Of a stretch of 64,000 bases of DNA, positions 29,561 to 40,292 are shown piece after piece. Every line of letters begins with the position of its first letter. Within the stretch, counting starts at the first letter, position 1. The stretch is from contig NZ_FXWK01000001.1 in the NCBI RefSeq assembly GCF_900177655.1, positions 992,001-1,056,000 of the forward strand. The letters are read 5' to 3'. The notes below the pieces were generated by a model. The model made no database searches and had not been told where the DNA came from. It saw only the letters and a list, made by a program, of their open reading frames with translations. The DNA is from Devosia lucknowensis. Lineage in GTDB: Bacteria > Pseudomonadota > Alphaproteobacteria > Rhizobiales > Devosiaceae. Position numbers and translations under genes: made by a program.

Positions 29561-31675
29561 ATGATCCACCCTACCAAGCTGATGCGTGGCGCGGTTTCCG
29601 CGATCGCCATTATGGGCGCTGCCCCCTTGGCTTCGGGCCTGCCTGTCCTTGGCGTCGTTACCGCCCAGGCTCAGGAACAGCTGGTTGCTTCCGTACTCTT
29701 CGAGGGAAATCGTCGTTTCCCCGACAGTCAGCTTCTGGCCATGGTCGATATGTCGACGTCAGGCATCTACACCCAGCAGCGTCTCAACGCTGACATCGAG
29801 AGCATCCGCCAGGCGTATGATCGCGATGGGTTCACCGGCATCACTGTTTCGGCCCGTACCGAGCCGACTCAGGATGGCCGTGTCCGTGTGATCTTCACGA
29901 TCAACGAAGGTGAGCGCGCCGGCATCGCCGCCATCAACTTCACGGGCAACAACTCCATTGGGGCTAATAACCTCAAGGGCACGATGCTGACCAAGGAGTC
30001 GGGCATCCTGAGCTGGTTGCTCCGCGACGATAACTACGACGAGCAGAAGATGGCCGTCGATCGCGAGCGGATCCGTCTCTACTACGCCAATCGCGGTTTC
30101 CCCGATGCGCAGGTGAACTCGGTTGCCGAGTACGACGCCTCCAAGAACGCCTATTATGTCAACGTGACCGTCAATGAAGGTCAGCGTTACAAGTTCGGCA
30201 ATGTCGGTATCGAAACCAGCATCGACGGTCTCAACACCGACGTTCTGCGTGGCACGGTCCGTACGGGGCAGGGCGCCACCTATTCGACGCTCGACCTGCA
30301 GAAGTCGATCGAGGACATGGCTTACGAAGCGACGGCCCAGGGTTACTCCTTCGCCGACGTTCGTGCCCGTCTTGACCGTGATGTGGCCACCAACACCTTT
30401 AACGTGACGTACCTCGTCGACGAGGGTGCCCGTGTCTATGTTGAGCGCATCAACATCACCGGCAATATCAAGACCCGCGACTTCGTGATCCGTCGCGAGC
30501 TCGAATTCGGTGAAGGCGATCCGTTCAACCGTTCGCTGGTTGTTCGTGGCCGTACCAACATCGACGCTCTCGGCTATTTCTCCAAGGTCGACGTCACCAC
30601 CGGTCCCGGCTCCGCTCCGGACAAGATCGTCCTCAACATCAATGTCGAGGAAGCGTCGACCGGTGAGTACGGCGTGACCGCCGGTTACTCTACCAGCGAT
30701 GGCATCCTGGGCGAACTCTCGCTCACCGAACGCAACTTCCTGGGTCGTGGCCAGTATCTGCGTGCCGCCATTGGCGCGTCGCAGGCCGGTCGGACCTTCG
30801 ACTTCTCGTTCACCGAACCCCGCTTCATGGGCCTCAAGGTCGCGGCTGGCGTCGATGCATATCATCGCATCAGCGACGAAACCGCCGCGAGCTTCTACGG
30901 CACCCAAACGACCGGTGGTCAGCTGCGCCTCGGCGTGCCGGTCACCAGCGCCCTGAACGCCCAGTTCTTTGGCGGATACGAGCGTAAGATCATCAAGGAC
31001 GAAAATCCTGATTTCTCGGCTTTCGTCGCCAATGGCCAGGAATTCAATAAGGCCTTCGTTGGTTACTCGCTGACCTGGAACGGCGTTGACGACGTCAAGA
31101 AGCCGACCGAGGGGCTCTACGCCACGTTCAGCCAGCAGTATATCGGCTGGGATCACAACCTGCTCCGCACCGAAGGTCGTGCACGCTACTTCGTCCCGAT
31201 CATTCCGGACAGCGGCGTCGTCGGCAGCATCCGTGGCCAGGCAGGCGTGATCAACAGCCTCGATGGCGGTCAGGTACATGCGGTCGAGGCCTTCACGCCG
31301 GGCTCGCAGCTGATCCGTGGTTTCGAGGGCAGGGGCTTCGGTCCGCGCCTCGCCAGCGGTGAATTTGTCGGTACCACGATGTTTGCCGGTATCTCCGGCG
31401 AGATCGAGTTCCCGATCCCCGGTCTGCCTGAGAACTACGGCCTCAGCGGTGCTGTCTGGGCCGATGCGGCCTGGATCGGCGACAGCAGCAACATCCTTGG
31501 TGGTGGCGCTGCGGTTGGCACCAGCAACGACCAGCCCTGGCGGACGTCGGTTGGCGCCTCGCTCATCTGGGACTCGCCGTTCGGCCCGCTGCGTGGCGAT
31601 TTCGCCCACGTGCTCAACAAGTCGACCGACGACCGGACACAGATGTTCCAGTTCACCATCTCGACCTTGCTCTAA
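29561..31675 (+). CDS. bamA: Outer membrane protein assembly factor BamA
   Basis: BamA is the central subunit of the complex that folds beta-barrel proteins into the outer membrane. The 704-residue precursor has a signal peptide ending near VTAQAQ (about residue 38), POTRA repeats, and a C-terminal 16-strand barrel from about residue 360 with the VRGF-like QLIRGFEGRGFGPR and terminal QMFQFTISTLL. I count four POTRA repeats, ending at INEG, VNEG, VDEG and VEEA; E. coli BamA has five. The product is therefore about 100 residues shorter. I start at 29561 behind AGAAGG; an open frame from 29444 has no site. Confidence 0.94.
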   Translation: MIHPTKLMRGAVSAIAIMGAAPLASGLPVLGVVTAQAQEQLVASVLFEGNRRFPDSQLLAMVDMSTSGIYTQQRLNADIESIRQAYDRDGFTGITVSARTEPTQDGRVRVIFTINEGERAGIAAINFTGNNSIGANNLKGTMLTKESGILSWLLRDDNYDEQKMAVDRERIRLYYANRGFPDAQVNSVAEYDASKNAYYVNVTVNEGQRYKFGNVGIETSIDGLNTDVLRGTVRTGQGATYSTLDLQKSIEDMAYEATAQGYSFADVRARLDRDVATNTFNVTYLVDEGARVYVERINITGNIKTRDFVIRRELEFGEGDPFNRSLVVRGRTNIDALGYFSKVDVTTGPGSAPDKIVLNINVEEASTGEYGVTAGYSTSDGILGELSLTERNFLGRGQYLRAAIGASQAGRTFDFSFTEPRFMGLKVAAGVDAYHRISDETAASFYGTQTTGGQLRLGVPVTSALNAQFFGGYERKIIKDENPDFSAFVANGQEFNKAFVGYSLTWNGVDDVKKPTEGLYATFSQQYIGWDHNLLRTEGRARYFVPIIPDSGVVGSIRGQAGVINSLDGGQVHAVEAFTPGSQLIRGFEGRGFGPRLASGEFVGTTMFAGISGEIEFPIPGLPENYGLSGAVWADAAWIGDSSNILGGGAAVGTSNDQPWRTSVGASLIWDSPFGPLRGDFAHVLNKSTDDRTQMFQFTISTLL

Positions 31676-31699
31676 TAAGGTCGGCGTGACAGAGTTTTG

Positions 31700-31737
31700 G
31701 AGCCGCGGGGCGGTAGCGCCGCGGCTCTCTCTTTTTA
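31700..31737 (+). terminator. Terminator-like hairpin between bamA and lpxD
   Basis: GAGCCGCGG pairs with CCGCGGCTC and is followed by TCTCTTTTT, so it looks like an intrinsic terminator 24 nt after bamA. Expression of lpxD-fabZ-lpxA-lpxB then depends on read-through or on a promoter that I cannot identify in the 9 nt left before lpxD. Confidence 0.65.
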
Positions 31738-31746
31738 AGTGATACT

Positions 31747-32775
31747 ATGGTCGACACACGCTTTCACCGCTTTGCCGGCCCGCTAACCTTGGGCGCTCTG
31801 CTCGCGCAGCTTGGTCGTGCCGATCTGGTTGAGCAGATCTCCGGCAGCGACCACCTGATCACCGGTGTCTCCGAGCTCGAAATGGCCGGCAATGGGGACC
31901 TCGTCTTCGCCGCACAGCCCAGTTACATCGAGGAGCTGCGCCGCACGGCGGCCGGTGTCGTGCTTGTGGCTCCCGCGCTTCTTGATGCCGTTCCCGCCCA
32001 CTGTCTGGCCATCGCCGTCGACAAGCCATACGACCTCTTCGCCGATATTCTGGATGCGCTTTATCCCGGCAGCACGCGTGCGATCATCGCGTCTGGACGC
32101 GATGATCTCGGCGCGCCGGTATTCGAGCGCGATGTCGTCATTGGGGCCAATGTCGTCATCGGCGCAGGCGTCGAAATCGGCCGCGGCACCATCATCGGGG
32201 CCAATACCGTCATCGGCTCTGGTGTCACCATCGGCCGCAACAGCATCATTTCTGCCAACTGCACGATCGACTGTGCCCATCTTGGCAATGATGTCGTAAT
32301 CCATTCAGGCGTACGGATCGGTACCGAAGGTTTCGGCTGGCTCGATTTTGGCCGCACCAATCGCAAGGTGCCGCAGCTCGGCCGCGTCATCGTGCAGGAC
32401 AAGGTCGAAATCGGCGCCAACAGCACGGTCGACCGCGGCGCCCTCGGTGACACTGTCCTTGGAGAGGGCACCAAGGTCGATAACCTGGTCCAGATCGGTC
32501 ACAACTGCCGCATCGGCCGCTATTGCCTGATTGCGGCCATGAGCGGCCTATCCGGTTCAACCACGACGGGCGATGGCGTCCTGCTCGGCGGCGGCGTCGG
32601 CACCTCGGGTCACCTGACGATCGGGGCCGGTTCCGTGGTCCATGGCCGCGCCGCGGTGACCAAGGATTGGCCGCCGGGATCCAAACTTGCCGGTGCGCCG
32701 GCACAGGATATAAGAGATTTTTGGCGAGAGCTCGCCGTCATGCGGAAACTGTCCAAGGGGGAGAAGCGGGGATGA
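31747..32775 (+). CDS. lpxD: UDP-3-O-acylglucosamine N-acyltransferase
   Basis: LpxD adds the N-linked hydroxyacyl chain in the third step of lipid A synthesis. The 342 residues consist of an N-terminal uridine-binding domain (about 1-110), a left-handed parallel beta-helix built from hexapeptide repeats such as VVIGAGVEIGRGTIIGANTVIG, and a C-terminal helix. The catalytic histidine lies in LVQIGHNCRIGRYC. Its stop overlaps the fabZ start (ATGA). Confidence 0.96.
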   Translation: MVDTRFHRFAGPLTLGALLAQLGRADLVEQISGSDHLITGVSELEMAGNGDLVFAAQPSYIEELRRTAAGVVLVAPALLDAVPAHCLAIAVDKPYDLFADILDALYPGSTRAIIASGRDDLGAPVFERDVVIGANVVIGAGVEIGRGTIIGANTVIGSGVTIGRNSIISANCTIDCAHLGNDVVIHSGVRIGTEGFGWLDFGRTNRKVPQLGRVIVQDKVEIGANSTVDRGALGDTVLGEGTKVDNLVQIGHNCRIGRYCLIAAMSGLSGSTTTGDGVLLGGGVGTSGHLTIGAGSVVHGRAAVTKDWPPGSKLAGAPAQDIRDFWRELAVMRKLSKGEKRG

Positions 32776-33245
32776 ACGATACCGCCGCCGTCACCGAACT
32801 CGATGCCATGAGCATCGGCGAAATTCTGGAAGCGCTGCCACATCGCTACCCCTTCCTCATGATTGACCGCATCGTCGACATCAATGGTGACGAGTCGGCT
32901 GTCGGCATCAAGAACGTCACCTATAACGAGCCGATCTTCACCGGCCACTTCCCGGGCAATCCGATCTTTCCGGGCGTGCTGATCGTCGAGGGCATGGCCC
33001 AGACTGCCGGCGCCATCGTCATCAAGCACGATGGCAATGCCGGTGGCAAAAAGATCGTGCTCATGCTGGGCGTGGACAACGCCAAGTTCCGCAAGCCGGC
33101 GGGCCCCGGCGACGTCATCGAGTTCCATATCGCTAAGATGCACCGCCGCCGCAATGTCGGTCGCTACAAGGCTGAGGCAAAGGTCAATGGCGCGGTCATC
33201 GCCGAGGCCGAAATCACGGCGATGATCGTCGGAGCGCCCTCGTGA
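32772..33245 (+). CDS. fabZ: 3-Hydroxyacyl-[acyl-carrier-protein] dehydratase FabZ
   Basis: FabZ dehydrates 3-hydroxyacyl-ACP in fatty acid elongation and competes with LpxA and LpxD for hydroxyacyl-ACP. The 157 residues hold the hot-dog-fold active-site histidine in LEALPHRYPFLMIDR and the glutamate in FPGNPIFPGVLIVEGMAQ. The ATG at 32772 overlaps the lpxD stop, which excludes the open frame beginning at 32523. Its stop overlaps the lpxA GTG (GTGA). Confidence 0.97.
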   Translation: MNDTAAVTELDAMSIGEILEALPHRYPFLMIDRIVDINGDESAVGIKNVTYNEPIFTGHFPGNPIFPGVLIVEGMAQTAGAIVIKHDGNAGGKKIVLMLGVDNAKFRKPAGPGDVIEFHIAKMHRRRNVGRYKAEAKVNGAVIAEAEITAMIVGAPS

Positions 33246-34051
33246 GTTCTGCTGTCGTCCACCCGACGGCCATCATTGCCGAGGGCGCCAGGCTGGGAGC
33301 CGGTGTGCGCATCGGTCCCTACAGCATGGTCGGCCCGCGTGTGGTCTTGGGCGACAATGTCGAACTCGTGTCTCATGCCGTTGTCGAGGGCAACACCACG
33401 ATTGGTGAAGGCACGCGCATTTTCCCGTTCGCCTCGGTCGGCCACCAGCCACAGGACCTGAAGTTTCACGGCGAGGATTCTCGTCTCGAGATCGGACGCA
33501 ACTGCACGATCCGCGAATCGGTGACCATCAATCCGGGCACCGAGGGCGGCGGCATGCTCACCAGGATCGGGGATGAATGCCTGATCATGGCCAATGCCCA
33601 TGTCGCCCACGACGCCATTATCGGCAACAATGTCATCATGGCCAACTATGTCGGCATCGCCGGCCACGTCCATGTCGGCGATAATGTCATCTTCGGCGGC
33701 ACCTGCGTCATCCATCAGTTCACGCGCATTGGCGCACATGCCTTCATCGGCGCCCAGTCCATGGTCGATGGTGACGTCATTCCCTACGGCATGGCAGTCG
33801 GCAATCGCGCCACTCTCACGGGCCTCAACCTCGTGGGCCTCAAGCGCCGCAAGTTCGATCGCGAGGCCATTCACCGCCTCCGCGCCGCCTATCGGCAGAT
33901 CTTTGCCAGTGAAGGCACACTGCGCGAGCGTGTCGAGGATGCGGCTGAACTCTTCCGGGACGATGTTCTGGTCCAGGAAGTGGTGCGCTTCATCTCCGAG
34001 GCGCAGGATCGCCCCATCCTTCTGCCGCGCAACGGGCACGAAAGCGAATAG
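33242..34051 (+). CDS. lpxA: Acyl-[ACP]--UDP-N-acetylglucosamine O-acyltransferase
   Basis: LpxA starts lipid A synthesis by acylating UDP-GlcNAc. The 269 residues form a hexapeptide-repeat beta-helix with the catalytic histidine in IMANAHVAHDAIIGNN, the segment SVGHQPQDLKFHGEDSRLEIG, and a C-terminal helical part (AIHRLRAAYRQIF). The GTG start overlaps fabZ by 4 nt. lpxB follows after 21 nt, without the lpxI gene that usually sits between them in Hyphomicrobiales. Confidence 0.97.
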   Translation: MSSAVVHPTAIIAEGARLGAGVRIGPYSMVGPRVVLGDNVELVSHAVVEGNTTIGEGTRIFPFASVGHQPQDLKFHGEDSRLEIGRNCTIRESVTINPGTEGGGMLTRIGDECLIMANAHVAHDAIIGNNVIMANYVGIAGHVHVGDNVIFGGTCVIHQFTRIGAHAFIGAQSMVDGDVIPYGMAVGNRATLTGLNLVGLKRRKFDREAIHRLRAAYRQIFASEGTLRERVEDAAELFRDDVLVQEVVRFISEAQDRPILLPRNGHESE

Positions 34052-34072
34052 TCACCGATTGACGAGGCGTTC

Positions 34073-35218
34073 ATGAGCGACCCTCTTCGCCTCTTCATTC
34101 TCGCCGGCGAACCGTCCGGCGATCGCATCGGCGCCGATCTGGTGGCCCGTCTCAGGTCCAGGGTTTCGCTGACACTGTCGGGCGTTGGCGGCGATGACCT
34201 CGCGTCGCAGGGTCTGGTTTCGCTCTATCCGATGAGCGACCTGGCCGTGATGGGCGTCACCGATGTGCTCGTCAATCTGCCGCGTCTGCTTTGGCGCCTC
34301 GAACAGACCGCCCGCGCCATCCTCGCCGCGCAGCCCGATGTCGTCGTGCTGGTCGACGCACAGGACTTCTCGCGCCTGCTCGCTGCCAAGCTCCGCAAGC
34401 GAGGCTATCGCGGCAGCCTGATCCTCTATGTTGCGCCATCGGTCTGGGCGCGTCATCCTGAGCGTGCCGCGCGTCTCCGCCCGCTGTTCGATGCTGTCCT
34501 TGCCGTGCTCCCATTCGAGCCGGCGGTCATGGAAAAGCTGTCAGGTCCGCGGACCCGCTATGTCGGCCATCCGGCCCTTGCCGAAGTCCTCCCGCCCCGC
34601 GATCCCGTGCAATGCGGCCCGTTGGTACTCTTGCCCGGCAGCCGCTCTGGCGAACTCCGTCGCCACATGCCAATCCTCGCGGCTGTGGCAAAGGACGTCG
34701 CGGCTAGCCCTTCGGTTTCCGAATTCGTCATCCCCACCTTACCCAGATTGAGGGCGCGTCTCGAAGCCGAGACCGCAGCGTGGCCGGTCCCGGTGCGCAT
34801 AGTCGACAATCGGGCGGATCGCCGCGCGCTCTATGCCTCGGCCGTCTCTGCGCTTTGCGTTTCGGGCACGGTCACTCTGGAACTGGCTCTGGCACGTGTC
34901 CCCATGGCGGTCATCTACGCGCTGGATCGCCATCAGGCCCGCGTCTTCGACAAGCTGGGGAGACCGGCCGTATCGCTACCCAATATCATCCTTGGCAGGA
35001 ACGTCGTCCCGGAGATCGTCGCCGCGCCGCTGAGCGCAGCCGGAGTCAGCCACGCCCTGGCGGACCTCCTCGACAACAAAAAAGCCCGTCAGGACCAGAT
35101 TGCGGCCTTTGACGAGCTTGTTGACGTGATGGAAGCGGGTATCCCGCCGCATCTGCGACAGGACCCGGCGGAGCAGGTCCTGTCCATTCTGCGCAATCAG
35201 CGGCTGCCGATCGCCTGA
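34073..35218 (+). CDS. lpxB: Lipid-A-disaccharide synthase
   Basis: LpxB joins UDP-2,3-diacylglucosamine and lipid X into the lipid A disaccharide. The 381 residues have the GT-B layout: [17 protein letters not shown] at the N terminus, [35 protein letters not shown], and [21 protein letters not shown] in the C-terminal domain. The last 22 nt overlap the end of the convergent gltA. It ends the lipid A operon. Confidence 0.95.
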   Translation: MSDPLRLFILAGEPSGDRIGADLVARLRSRVSLTLSGVGGDDLASQGLVSLYPMSDLAVMGVTDVLVNLPRLLWRLEQTARAILAAQPDVVVLVDAQDFSRLLAAKLRKRGYRGSLILYVAPSVWARHPERAARLRPLFDAVLAVLPFEPAVMEKLSGPRTRYVGHPALAEVLPPRDPVQCGPLVLLPGSRSGELRRHMPILAAVAKDVAASPSVSEFVIPTLPRLRARLEAETAAWPVPVRIVDNRADRRALYASAVSALCVSGTVTLELALARVPMAVIYALDRHQARVFDKLGRPAVSLPNIILGRNVVPEIVAAPLSAAGVSHALADLLDNKKARQDQIAAFDELVDVMEAGIPPHLRQDPAEQVLSILRNQRLPIA

Positions 35219-36486
35219 TAGTCGCGGGCCGTCGCGCCGTTGTAGAGCTGGCGCGGGCGGCCGATCTTCTTCTGCGGATCGCCGATCATTTCCTTCCACT
35301 GGCTGATCCAGCCCACGGTGCGGGCAACGGCGAACAGCACGGTGAACATGGAGGTCGGGAAGCCGATGGCGTCGAGGATGACGCCCGAATAGAAGTCCAC
35401 GTTCGGATAGAGCTTGCGGTCGATGAAGTACTGGTCTTCGAGTGCGATGCGCTCGAGTTCCTGGGCGACCTGCAGCGTGGGATTGTTTTCCACGCCGAGG
35501 ATGGCCAGCACTTCCTTGGCGGTCTGCTGCATCACCTTGGCGCGCGGATCGAAGTTTTTGTAGACGCGGTGGCCGAAGCCCATCAGGCGGAACGGATCGT
35601 TCTTGTCCTTGGCGCGCGCGATGAACTCGGGAATGCGGTCAACGGTGCCGATTTCGCGCAGCATGTTGAGGCAGGCTTCGTTCGCGCCGCCATGGGCCGG
35701 ACCCCAAAGGCATGCTACGCCCGCAGCGATACAGGCGAACGGATTGGCATCGGACGAACCTGACAGGCGCACGGTCGACGTCGACGCATTCTGTTCGTGG
35801 TCGGCATGGAGCGTGAAGATCAGGTCCATGGCCCGGGCGATCTTGGGATCCACCTTGTATTCCTCGGCGGGCACCGAGAAGCACATGTGGAGGAAGTTCG
35901 CCGCATAATCGAGGTCGTTGCGCGGATACACGAAAGGCTGACCGACCGAATACTTGTAGGCCATCGCCGCCAGTGTCGGGATCTTGGCGATCATGCGGAT
36001 CGACGCGATCTCGCGCTGCTGCGGATCGTTGATGTCGGTGCTGTCGTGATAGAAGGCAGCCATGGCACCGACGACGCCGGTCATGATGGCCATCGGATGC
36101 GCATCGCGGCGGAAGCCGCGGTAGAAATAGTGCATCTGCTCGTGCACCATGGTGTGGCGCGTGACGAGGCTCTCGAACTCGGCGAACTGGGTCTTGGTCG
36201 GCAACTCGCCGTACAGCAGCAGGTAGCAGACTTCCAGATAGTTGGATTTGTCGGCCAGTTGTTCGATCGGGTAGCCGCGATAGAGCAGCTCGCCCTTGTC
36301 GCCATCGATATAGGTGATGGCGCTGTCGCAGGCAGCGGTCGACGTGAAGCCTGGGTCGTAGGTAAACAGGCCCGTCTTGGCATACAGCGATCGAATATCC
36401 ATCACATCCGGACCCACCGAACCGCTCAGGATCGGGAATTCGTGAGTCTGGTCTCCGATGACGAGTTTGGCGACGTTATCGGTCAT
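35197..36486 (-). CDS. gltA: Citrate synthase
   Basis: Citrate synthase condenses acetyl-CoA and oxaloacetate as the entry to the TCA cycle. The 429 residues match the hexameric NADH-sensitive type of Gram-negative bacteria. The catalytic histidines lie in [11 protein letters not shown] and [17 protein letters not shown], the latter also holding the catalytic aspartate. GGAGAG stands a few bases before the ATG. The 177-nt region to gltX holds its promoter, which I could not pick out with confidence. Confidence 0.97.
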   Translation of the reverse strand: MTDNVAKLVIGDQTHEFPILSGSVGPDVMDIRSLYAKTGLFTYDPGFTSTAACDSAITYIDGDKGELLYRGYPIEQLADKSNYLEVCYLLLYGELPTKTQFAEFESLVTRHTMVHEQMHYFYRGFRRDAHPMAIMTGVVGAMAAFYHDSTDINDPQQREIASIRMIAKIPTLAAMAYKYSVGQPFVYPRNDLDYAANFLHMCFSVPAEEYKVDPKIARAMDLIFTLHADHEQNASTSTVRLSGSSDANPFACIAAGVACLWGPAHGGANEACLNMLREIGTVDRIPEFIARAKDKNDPFRLMGFGHRVYKNFDPRAKVMQQTAKEVLAILGVENNPTLQVAQELERIALEDQYFIDRKLYPNVDFYSGVILDAIGFPTSMFTVLFAVARTVGWISQWKEMIGDPQKKIGRPRQLYNGATARDYQAIGSR

Positions 36487-36663
36487 TGAGCTCTCCTCGC
36501 TTCACCCCTCGCGCCCGCAGGAAAGGACAGGAAACACGGGGTCGGGGCCGGCGCCATCAAAGCGCCGATTTTCCCGACGAGAGGTATCAGGTCTTGCCCA
36601 TCGCAAGCAACCGATAGGTGAGTATGACTTATCTATCTGACAGCTCGGCGACAGCCTCGTGTG

Positions 36664-38085
36664 TCAGGCTGCCGAGCCGATCTGGTCGCCGAGTCGGGCG
36701 AGGCTTTCCTCGCGTCCGATCAGCACCATCACCTCGAAAATGCCCGGAGAAACGGTGCGTCCGGTGAGGGCCGCGCGCAGCGGCTGTGCCAGCTTGCCGA
36801 GCTTGAGACCCTTTTCTTCGGCCAAGGCACGCATTGCCGTGTCGATAGCCGGCACTGACCAATCGGCAAGGCCCCCTAACGTTTCGGCAATGCTCGCCAG
36901 CACATGCTTTGCTTCGTCGGTCAGCAATGCCGCCGCCGCCGCATCCGGGACGATGGGACGAACCGCATAGATGAACTGCGCCAGGTCGATCAGTTCCAGA
37001 ACGGTCTTGGCCCGCGGCTGCAGCTCGGGCAACGCCGCCAGCACCGTATTGTGGTTGGCTTCAAGGCCCTCGGCATCGACCTTGCGGCCAACTTCCTTGG
37101 CCGTCGAGATCATCACGTCATAGAGATAGCGAGGATCTGACTCGCGGATATAGTGGCCGTTGATGTTCTCGAGCTTGACGAAGTCGAAGCGTGCCGCGCC
37201 CTTGTTGAGAGCTTCGAGGCTGAACCACTCCACCATCTGCTCGGTCGAGAATATCTCGTCGTCGCCATGGCTCCAGCCGAGGCGCGCGAGGTAGTTTCTG
37301 ACGGCGGCGGGCAGGTAGCCCATCTGCCGGTAAGCCTCGACGCCGAGGGCGCCGTGGCGCTTGGAAAGCTTCGCACCATCCGGCCCGTGAATCAGCGGGA
37401 TATGCGCCATCTCCGGAACCGTCCAGCCCATGGCGTTGTAGATCACGATCTGGCGGGCGGCATTGGTCAGGTGGTCGTCGCCGCGGATGATGTGCGTAAC
37501 GCCCATGTCATGGTCATCGACGACGACCGCGTGCATGTAGGTCGGCGTGCCGTCGGAGCGCAGGATAATGAAGTCGTCGAGGTTCTCGGTCTTGAACACG
37601 ACATCACCCTGCACATGGTCGTGTACGACGATCTCGCCGCTCAGCGGTGCCTTGATGCGGATGACCGGCTTCACGCCTTCCGGCGCCTCAGCCGGATCGC
37701 GATCGCGCCAGAAGCCGTTGTAGCGCGGCGGCTTGCCGGCGGCGCGGGCCTCTTCACGCATCTGGTCGAGTTCCTCGGGCGAGCAATAGCAATAGTAGGC
37801 GTGGCCCATCTTGACCAGTTCATGGGCAACCTCGGCATGACGCGATGCCCGGCCGAACTGGCTGATCGGCTCGCCATCCCAGTCGAGGCCGAGCCACTTC
37901 AGCCCGTCGATCAGCGCCGTCACGGCCGCTTCGGTCGAACGCTCGCGGTCGGTATCTTCGATGCGCAACAGCATCTTCCCGCCCTGGTTCTGCGCGAAAG
38001 CCCAGCTGAACAGGGCCGTGCGGGCACCGCCGATATGCAGATAGCCGGTGGGAGAAGGAGCGAAGCGGGTGACGACCTGAGACAT
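36664..38085 (-). CDS. gltX: Glutamate--tRNA ligase
   Basis: This class I synthetase loads glutamate on tRNA-Glu. The 473 residues begin [36 protein letters not shown], with the HIGH motif as HIGG, carry KLSKR in the KMSKS position ([17 protein letters not shown]) and end in an alpha-helical anticodon-binding domain. The start at 38085 fits the family; the frame is open to 38319 only across the divergent comEC. Only 71 nt separate the two divergent starts. Confidence 0.96.
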   Translation of the reverse strand: MSQVVTRFAPSPTGYLHIGGARTALFSWAFAQNQGGKMLLRIEDTDRERSTEAAVTALIDGLKWLGLDWDGEPISQFGRASRHAEVAHELVKMGHAYYCYCSPEELDQMREEARAAGKPPRYNGFWRDRDPAEAPEGVKPVIRIKAPLSGEIVVHDHVQGDVVFKTENLDDFIILRSDGTPTYMHAVVVDDHDMGVTHIIRGDDHLTNAARQIVIYNAMGWTVPEMAHIPLIHGPDGAKLSKRHGALGVEAYRQMGYLPAAVRNYLARLGWSHGDDEIFSTEQMVEWFSLEALNKGAARFDFVKLENINGHYIRESDPRYLYDVMISTAKEVGRKVDAEGLEANHNTVLAALPELQPRAKTVLELIDLAQFIYAVRPIVPDAAAAALLTDEAKHVLASIAETLGGLADWSVPAIDTAMRALAEEKGLKLGKLAQPLRAALTGRTVSPGIFEVMVLIGREESLARLGDQIGSAA

Positions 38086-38156
38086 GGCAACCGGGGGATT
38101 TGAGGAATTGCGGGCCGTGTGTAGCATAGGGGGGCTTGAGCGCAAGGGCAGGGCGC

Positions 38157-40292
38157 ATGGAGGCGGGGCGACAGGGGACATCGGGCCTGTTGAGGTTCTG
38201 GCATCGATTGCACAGCCAGAGCGCGATACCGCGCGCTCCGTGGGATCGCATCGTCCTGGCGATATCCAGCGCGGTGAGCCGGTCCATCGAGCATCGTCGG
38301 CTCTTCGTGCTTTTGCCATTCAGTCTCATTGCCGGGCTCGTCCTTTACGCCATCCTGCCGGGCGAACCGTCGCGCCTGCTGTACGGATTTGCCTCGCTGC
38401 TCGCGGCTATGGCCTTGCTCGCTGCGCTGTGGCTCGGGTCTCTGACCGCACTGCGATGGTCCGTGCAACTGGCATGCGTGTGGCTCGGCTTCTGCCTTCT
38501 GCCGCTTCACGGACTGGCCTTCGGAACGCCAATGCTGGTCTTTCCAGCCTTTGGGACCTACGAGGCCGTGGTCGACGAAGTTCTGCCGGGCGACGCTGGC
38601 GCCCAGCGGGTCATCGTTTCGCGTCTGGCGCCGCAGCAGGATGCACGGCCCGTACCCATCAGGCGTGCGCGGATTTTGCTTCCGCCAGACATAGCGCTGG
38701 AGCCGGGCGATACGATCAAGGGCGCACTTCGCCTTGCGCCCATACCCGGACCCGTGCTGCCGGGTGCTCATGATGGGCAGTTTCATTCCTATTTTTCGGG
38801 CATCGGCGCCTATGGGTCGGTCACGGGTGATCTGGAGCGGCTGCAGCGTGCTGAAGGCTTCAGTGTTGCTCACGCGATCCAGACACTGCGCAACCGCATC
38901 GGGAACCGCCTGGCCACGGTTCTCGCCGGCGATACCGCTGCAATCGCCAAGGCAATGGTGGTTGGCGATCAGAGCGGCATCAGCGACGAGACCCGTGACC
39001 TGATGGCGGCAGCGGGCCTCGCCCACATCTACTCCATCTCTGGATTGCACCTCTCGATTGTCGCGGGCGGCATCTTCTGGCTGTTGCGGCTCGTCCTTGC
39101 TTCGGTCCCCGCTTCAGTGGGCTGGCCGGTCAAGAAAATCGCGGCGCTCGCGGGTATCCTTGCCGCATTCCTCTACCTGCTGTTGGCCGGTGGCATCGAC
39201 AATGTGCCTGCCTTCCGCTCCACCCTCATGCTGGCGCTGATCTTCGGCGCGGTCCTCGCCGGCCGCCAGGCATTGACCATGCGCAATGTCGCGATCGCCG
39301 CGATCGTGATCGTGCTCATCGATCCGGCCAGTGTGTTTCGGCCGAGCTTCCAGCTCTCCTTTGCAGCCGTCGTCGGACTGATCGGCATTTTCGAACTACC
39401 CCGGCCTCAGGCCGTCGGCACGTCCGGTTTTCTTCGACGCCTGAGCAATGTCGTCATCGTCACCGCGTGGACCAGTTTCGTCGCCGGTCTCGCAACGCTG
39501 TTGTTCTCGGCCTATCATTTCCAACAGACCGCGCCGCTCGGCGTCATTGGCAACGTTCTCGCTCTACCCTTTGTAAGCCTGGTCATCATGCCATTCGGCG
39601 TGCTCTCGGTGCTGGTCATGCCCCTGGGAATAGACGCGCCCTTCATCCTCGCCATGGGCTGGGGTATCGACCGCATGGTGGATGTTGCCGCGCTCGTGGC
39701 TGGCTGGAGCCAGGGCTGGACCGGTAACCCGTTGCTTGCCGGATGGACGCTCGTTGTCGCGCTCGGGGCGCTGGCCTGGTTCGCTTTTCTCGAGGATCGA
39801 TGGCGCTTTGCCCTGCCAGCCGCCGCCTCCGTGTTGATCCTGATTTTTGGCTTCCTGCCGAGGCCGGATGTCATCATCGCCGATACGACGCAGGCCATTG
39901 CAGTACGCGACGGTGGCGGCATGGGTCTGGCGACCGGGCGGACTGGCAGTTTCGCCGTCGATGTCTGGAGCGATCATTTTCAGACGCCCATCGCCGCCAC
40001 CCATTCCGGCGGGCATTGCGATGGTGTGGGCTGTATCGTCACGACGCCTGACTACACCATTGCGGTCGCCACCAATGCATCTGCCTTTGCGGAAGATTGC
40101 GGTCGGCACGACCTCCTGATCGCCCGCATCGTTCCGCCCGCCTATTGCACTGGCAATGGCCAGGTCATCGGCCAGGCGCAGTTGCAGTCGGGCGGCGTCC
40201 ACGTTCTCTATTGGCGACCGGGGCAGGGCAGCTTTGCCATCCGCCCTGCGATCGAGACTCTCAATCGGCCTTGGCGAGTGCAGCCACGCTGA
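38157..40292 (+). CDS. comEC: ComEC/Rec2 family protein lacking an intact metallo-beta-lactamase domain
   Basis: ComEC forms the inner-membrane channel for DNA uptake in competent cells. The 711 residues show a DUF4131 region (about 30-190), the multi-helix Competence domain (about 230-510, with [35 protein letters not shown]) and a C-terminal region of about 170 residues. That last part begins like the beta-lactamase domain ([20 protein letters not shown]) but has no HxHxDH zinc motif. I start at ATG 38157, after AAGGGCAGGG; a TTG at 38136 is possible. Its 3' end overlaps the convergent GH42 gene by 32 nt. Confidence 0.9.
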   Translation: MEAGRQGTSGLLRFWHRLHSQSAIPRAPWDRIVLAISSAVSRSIEHRRLFVLLPFSLIAGLVLYAILPGEPSRLLYGFASLLAAMALLAALWLGSLTALRWSVQLACVWLGFCLLPLHGLAFGTPMLVFPAFGTYEAVVDEVLPGDAGAQRVIVSRLAPQQDARPVPIRRARILLPPDIALEPGDTIKGALRLAPIPGPVLPGAHDGQFHSYFSGIGAYGSVTGDLERLQRAEGFSVAHAIQTLRNRIGNRLATVLAGDTAAIAKAMVVGDQSGISDETRDLMAAAGLAHIYSISGLHLSIVAGGIFWLLRLVLASVPASVGWPVKKIAALAGILAAFLYLLLAGGIDNVPAFRSTLMLALIFGAVLAGRQALTMRNVAIAAIVIVLIDPASVFRPSFQLSFAAVVGLIGIFELPRPQAVGTSGFLRRLSNVVIVTAWTSFVAGLATLLFSAYHFQQTAPLGVIGNVLALPFVSLVIMPFGVLSVLVMPLGIDAPFILAMGWGIDRMVDVAALVAGWSQGWTGNPLLAGWTLVVALGALAWFAFLEDRWRFALPAAASVLILIFGFLPRPDVIIADTTQAIAVRDGGGMGLATGRTGSFAVDVWSDHFQTPIAATHSGGHCDGVGCIVTTPDYTIAVATNASAFAEDCGRHDLLIARIVPPAYCTGNGQVIGQAQLQSGGVHVLYWRPGQGSFAIRPAIETLNRPWRVQPR

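Noticed and set aside
29759..31609. 616-residue open frame opposite bamA
   Set aside because: Antisense shadow of the POTRA and barrel region.
37920..39050. 376-residue minus-strand frame across the gltX start and comEC
   Set aside because: It overlaps two conserved genes in other frames and has no motif.
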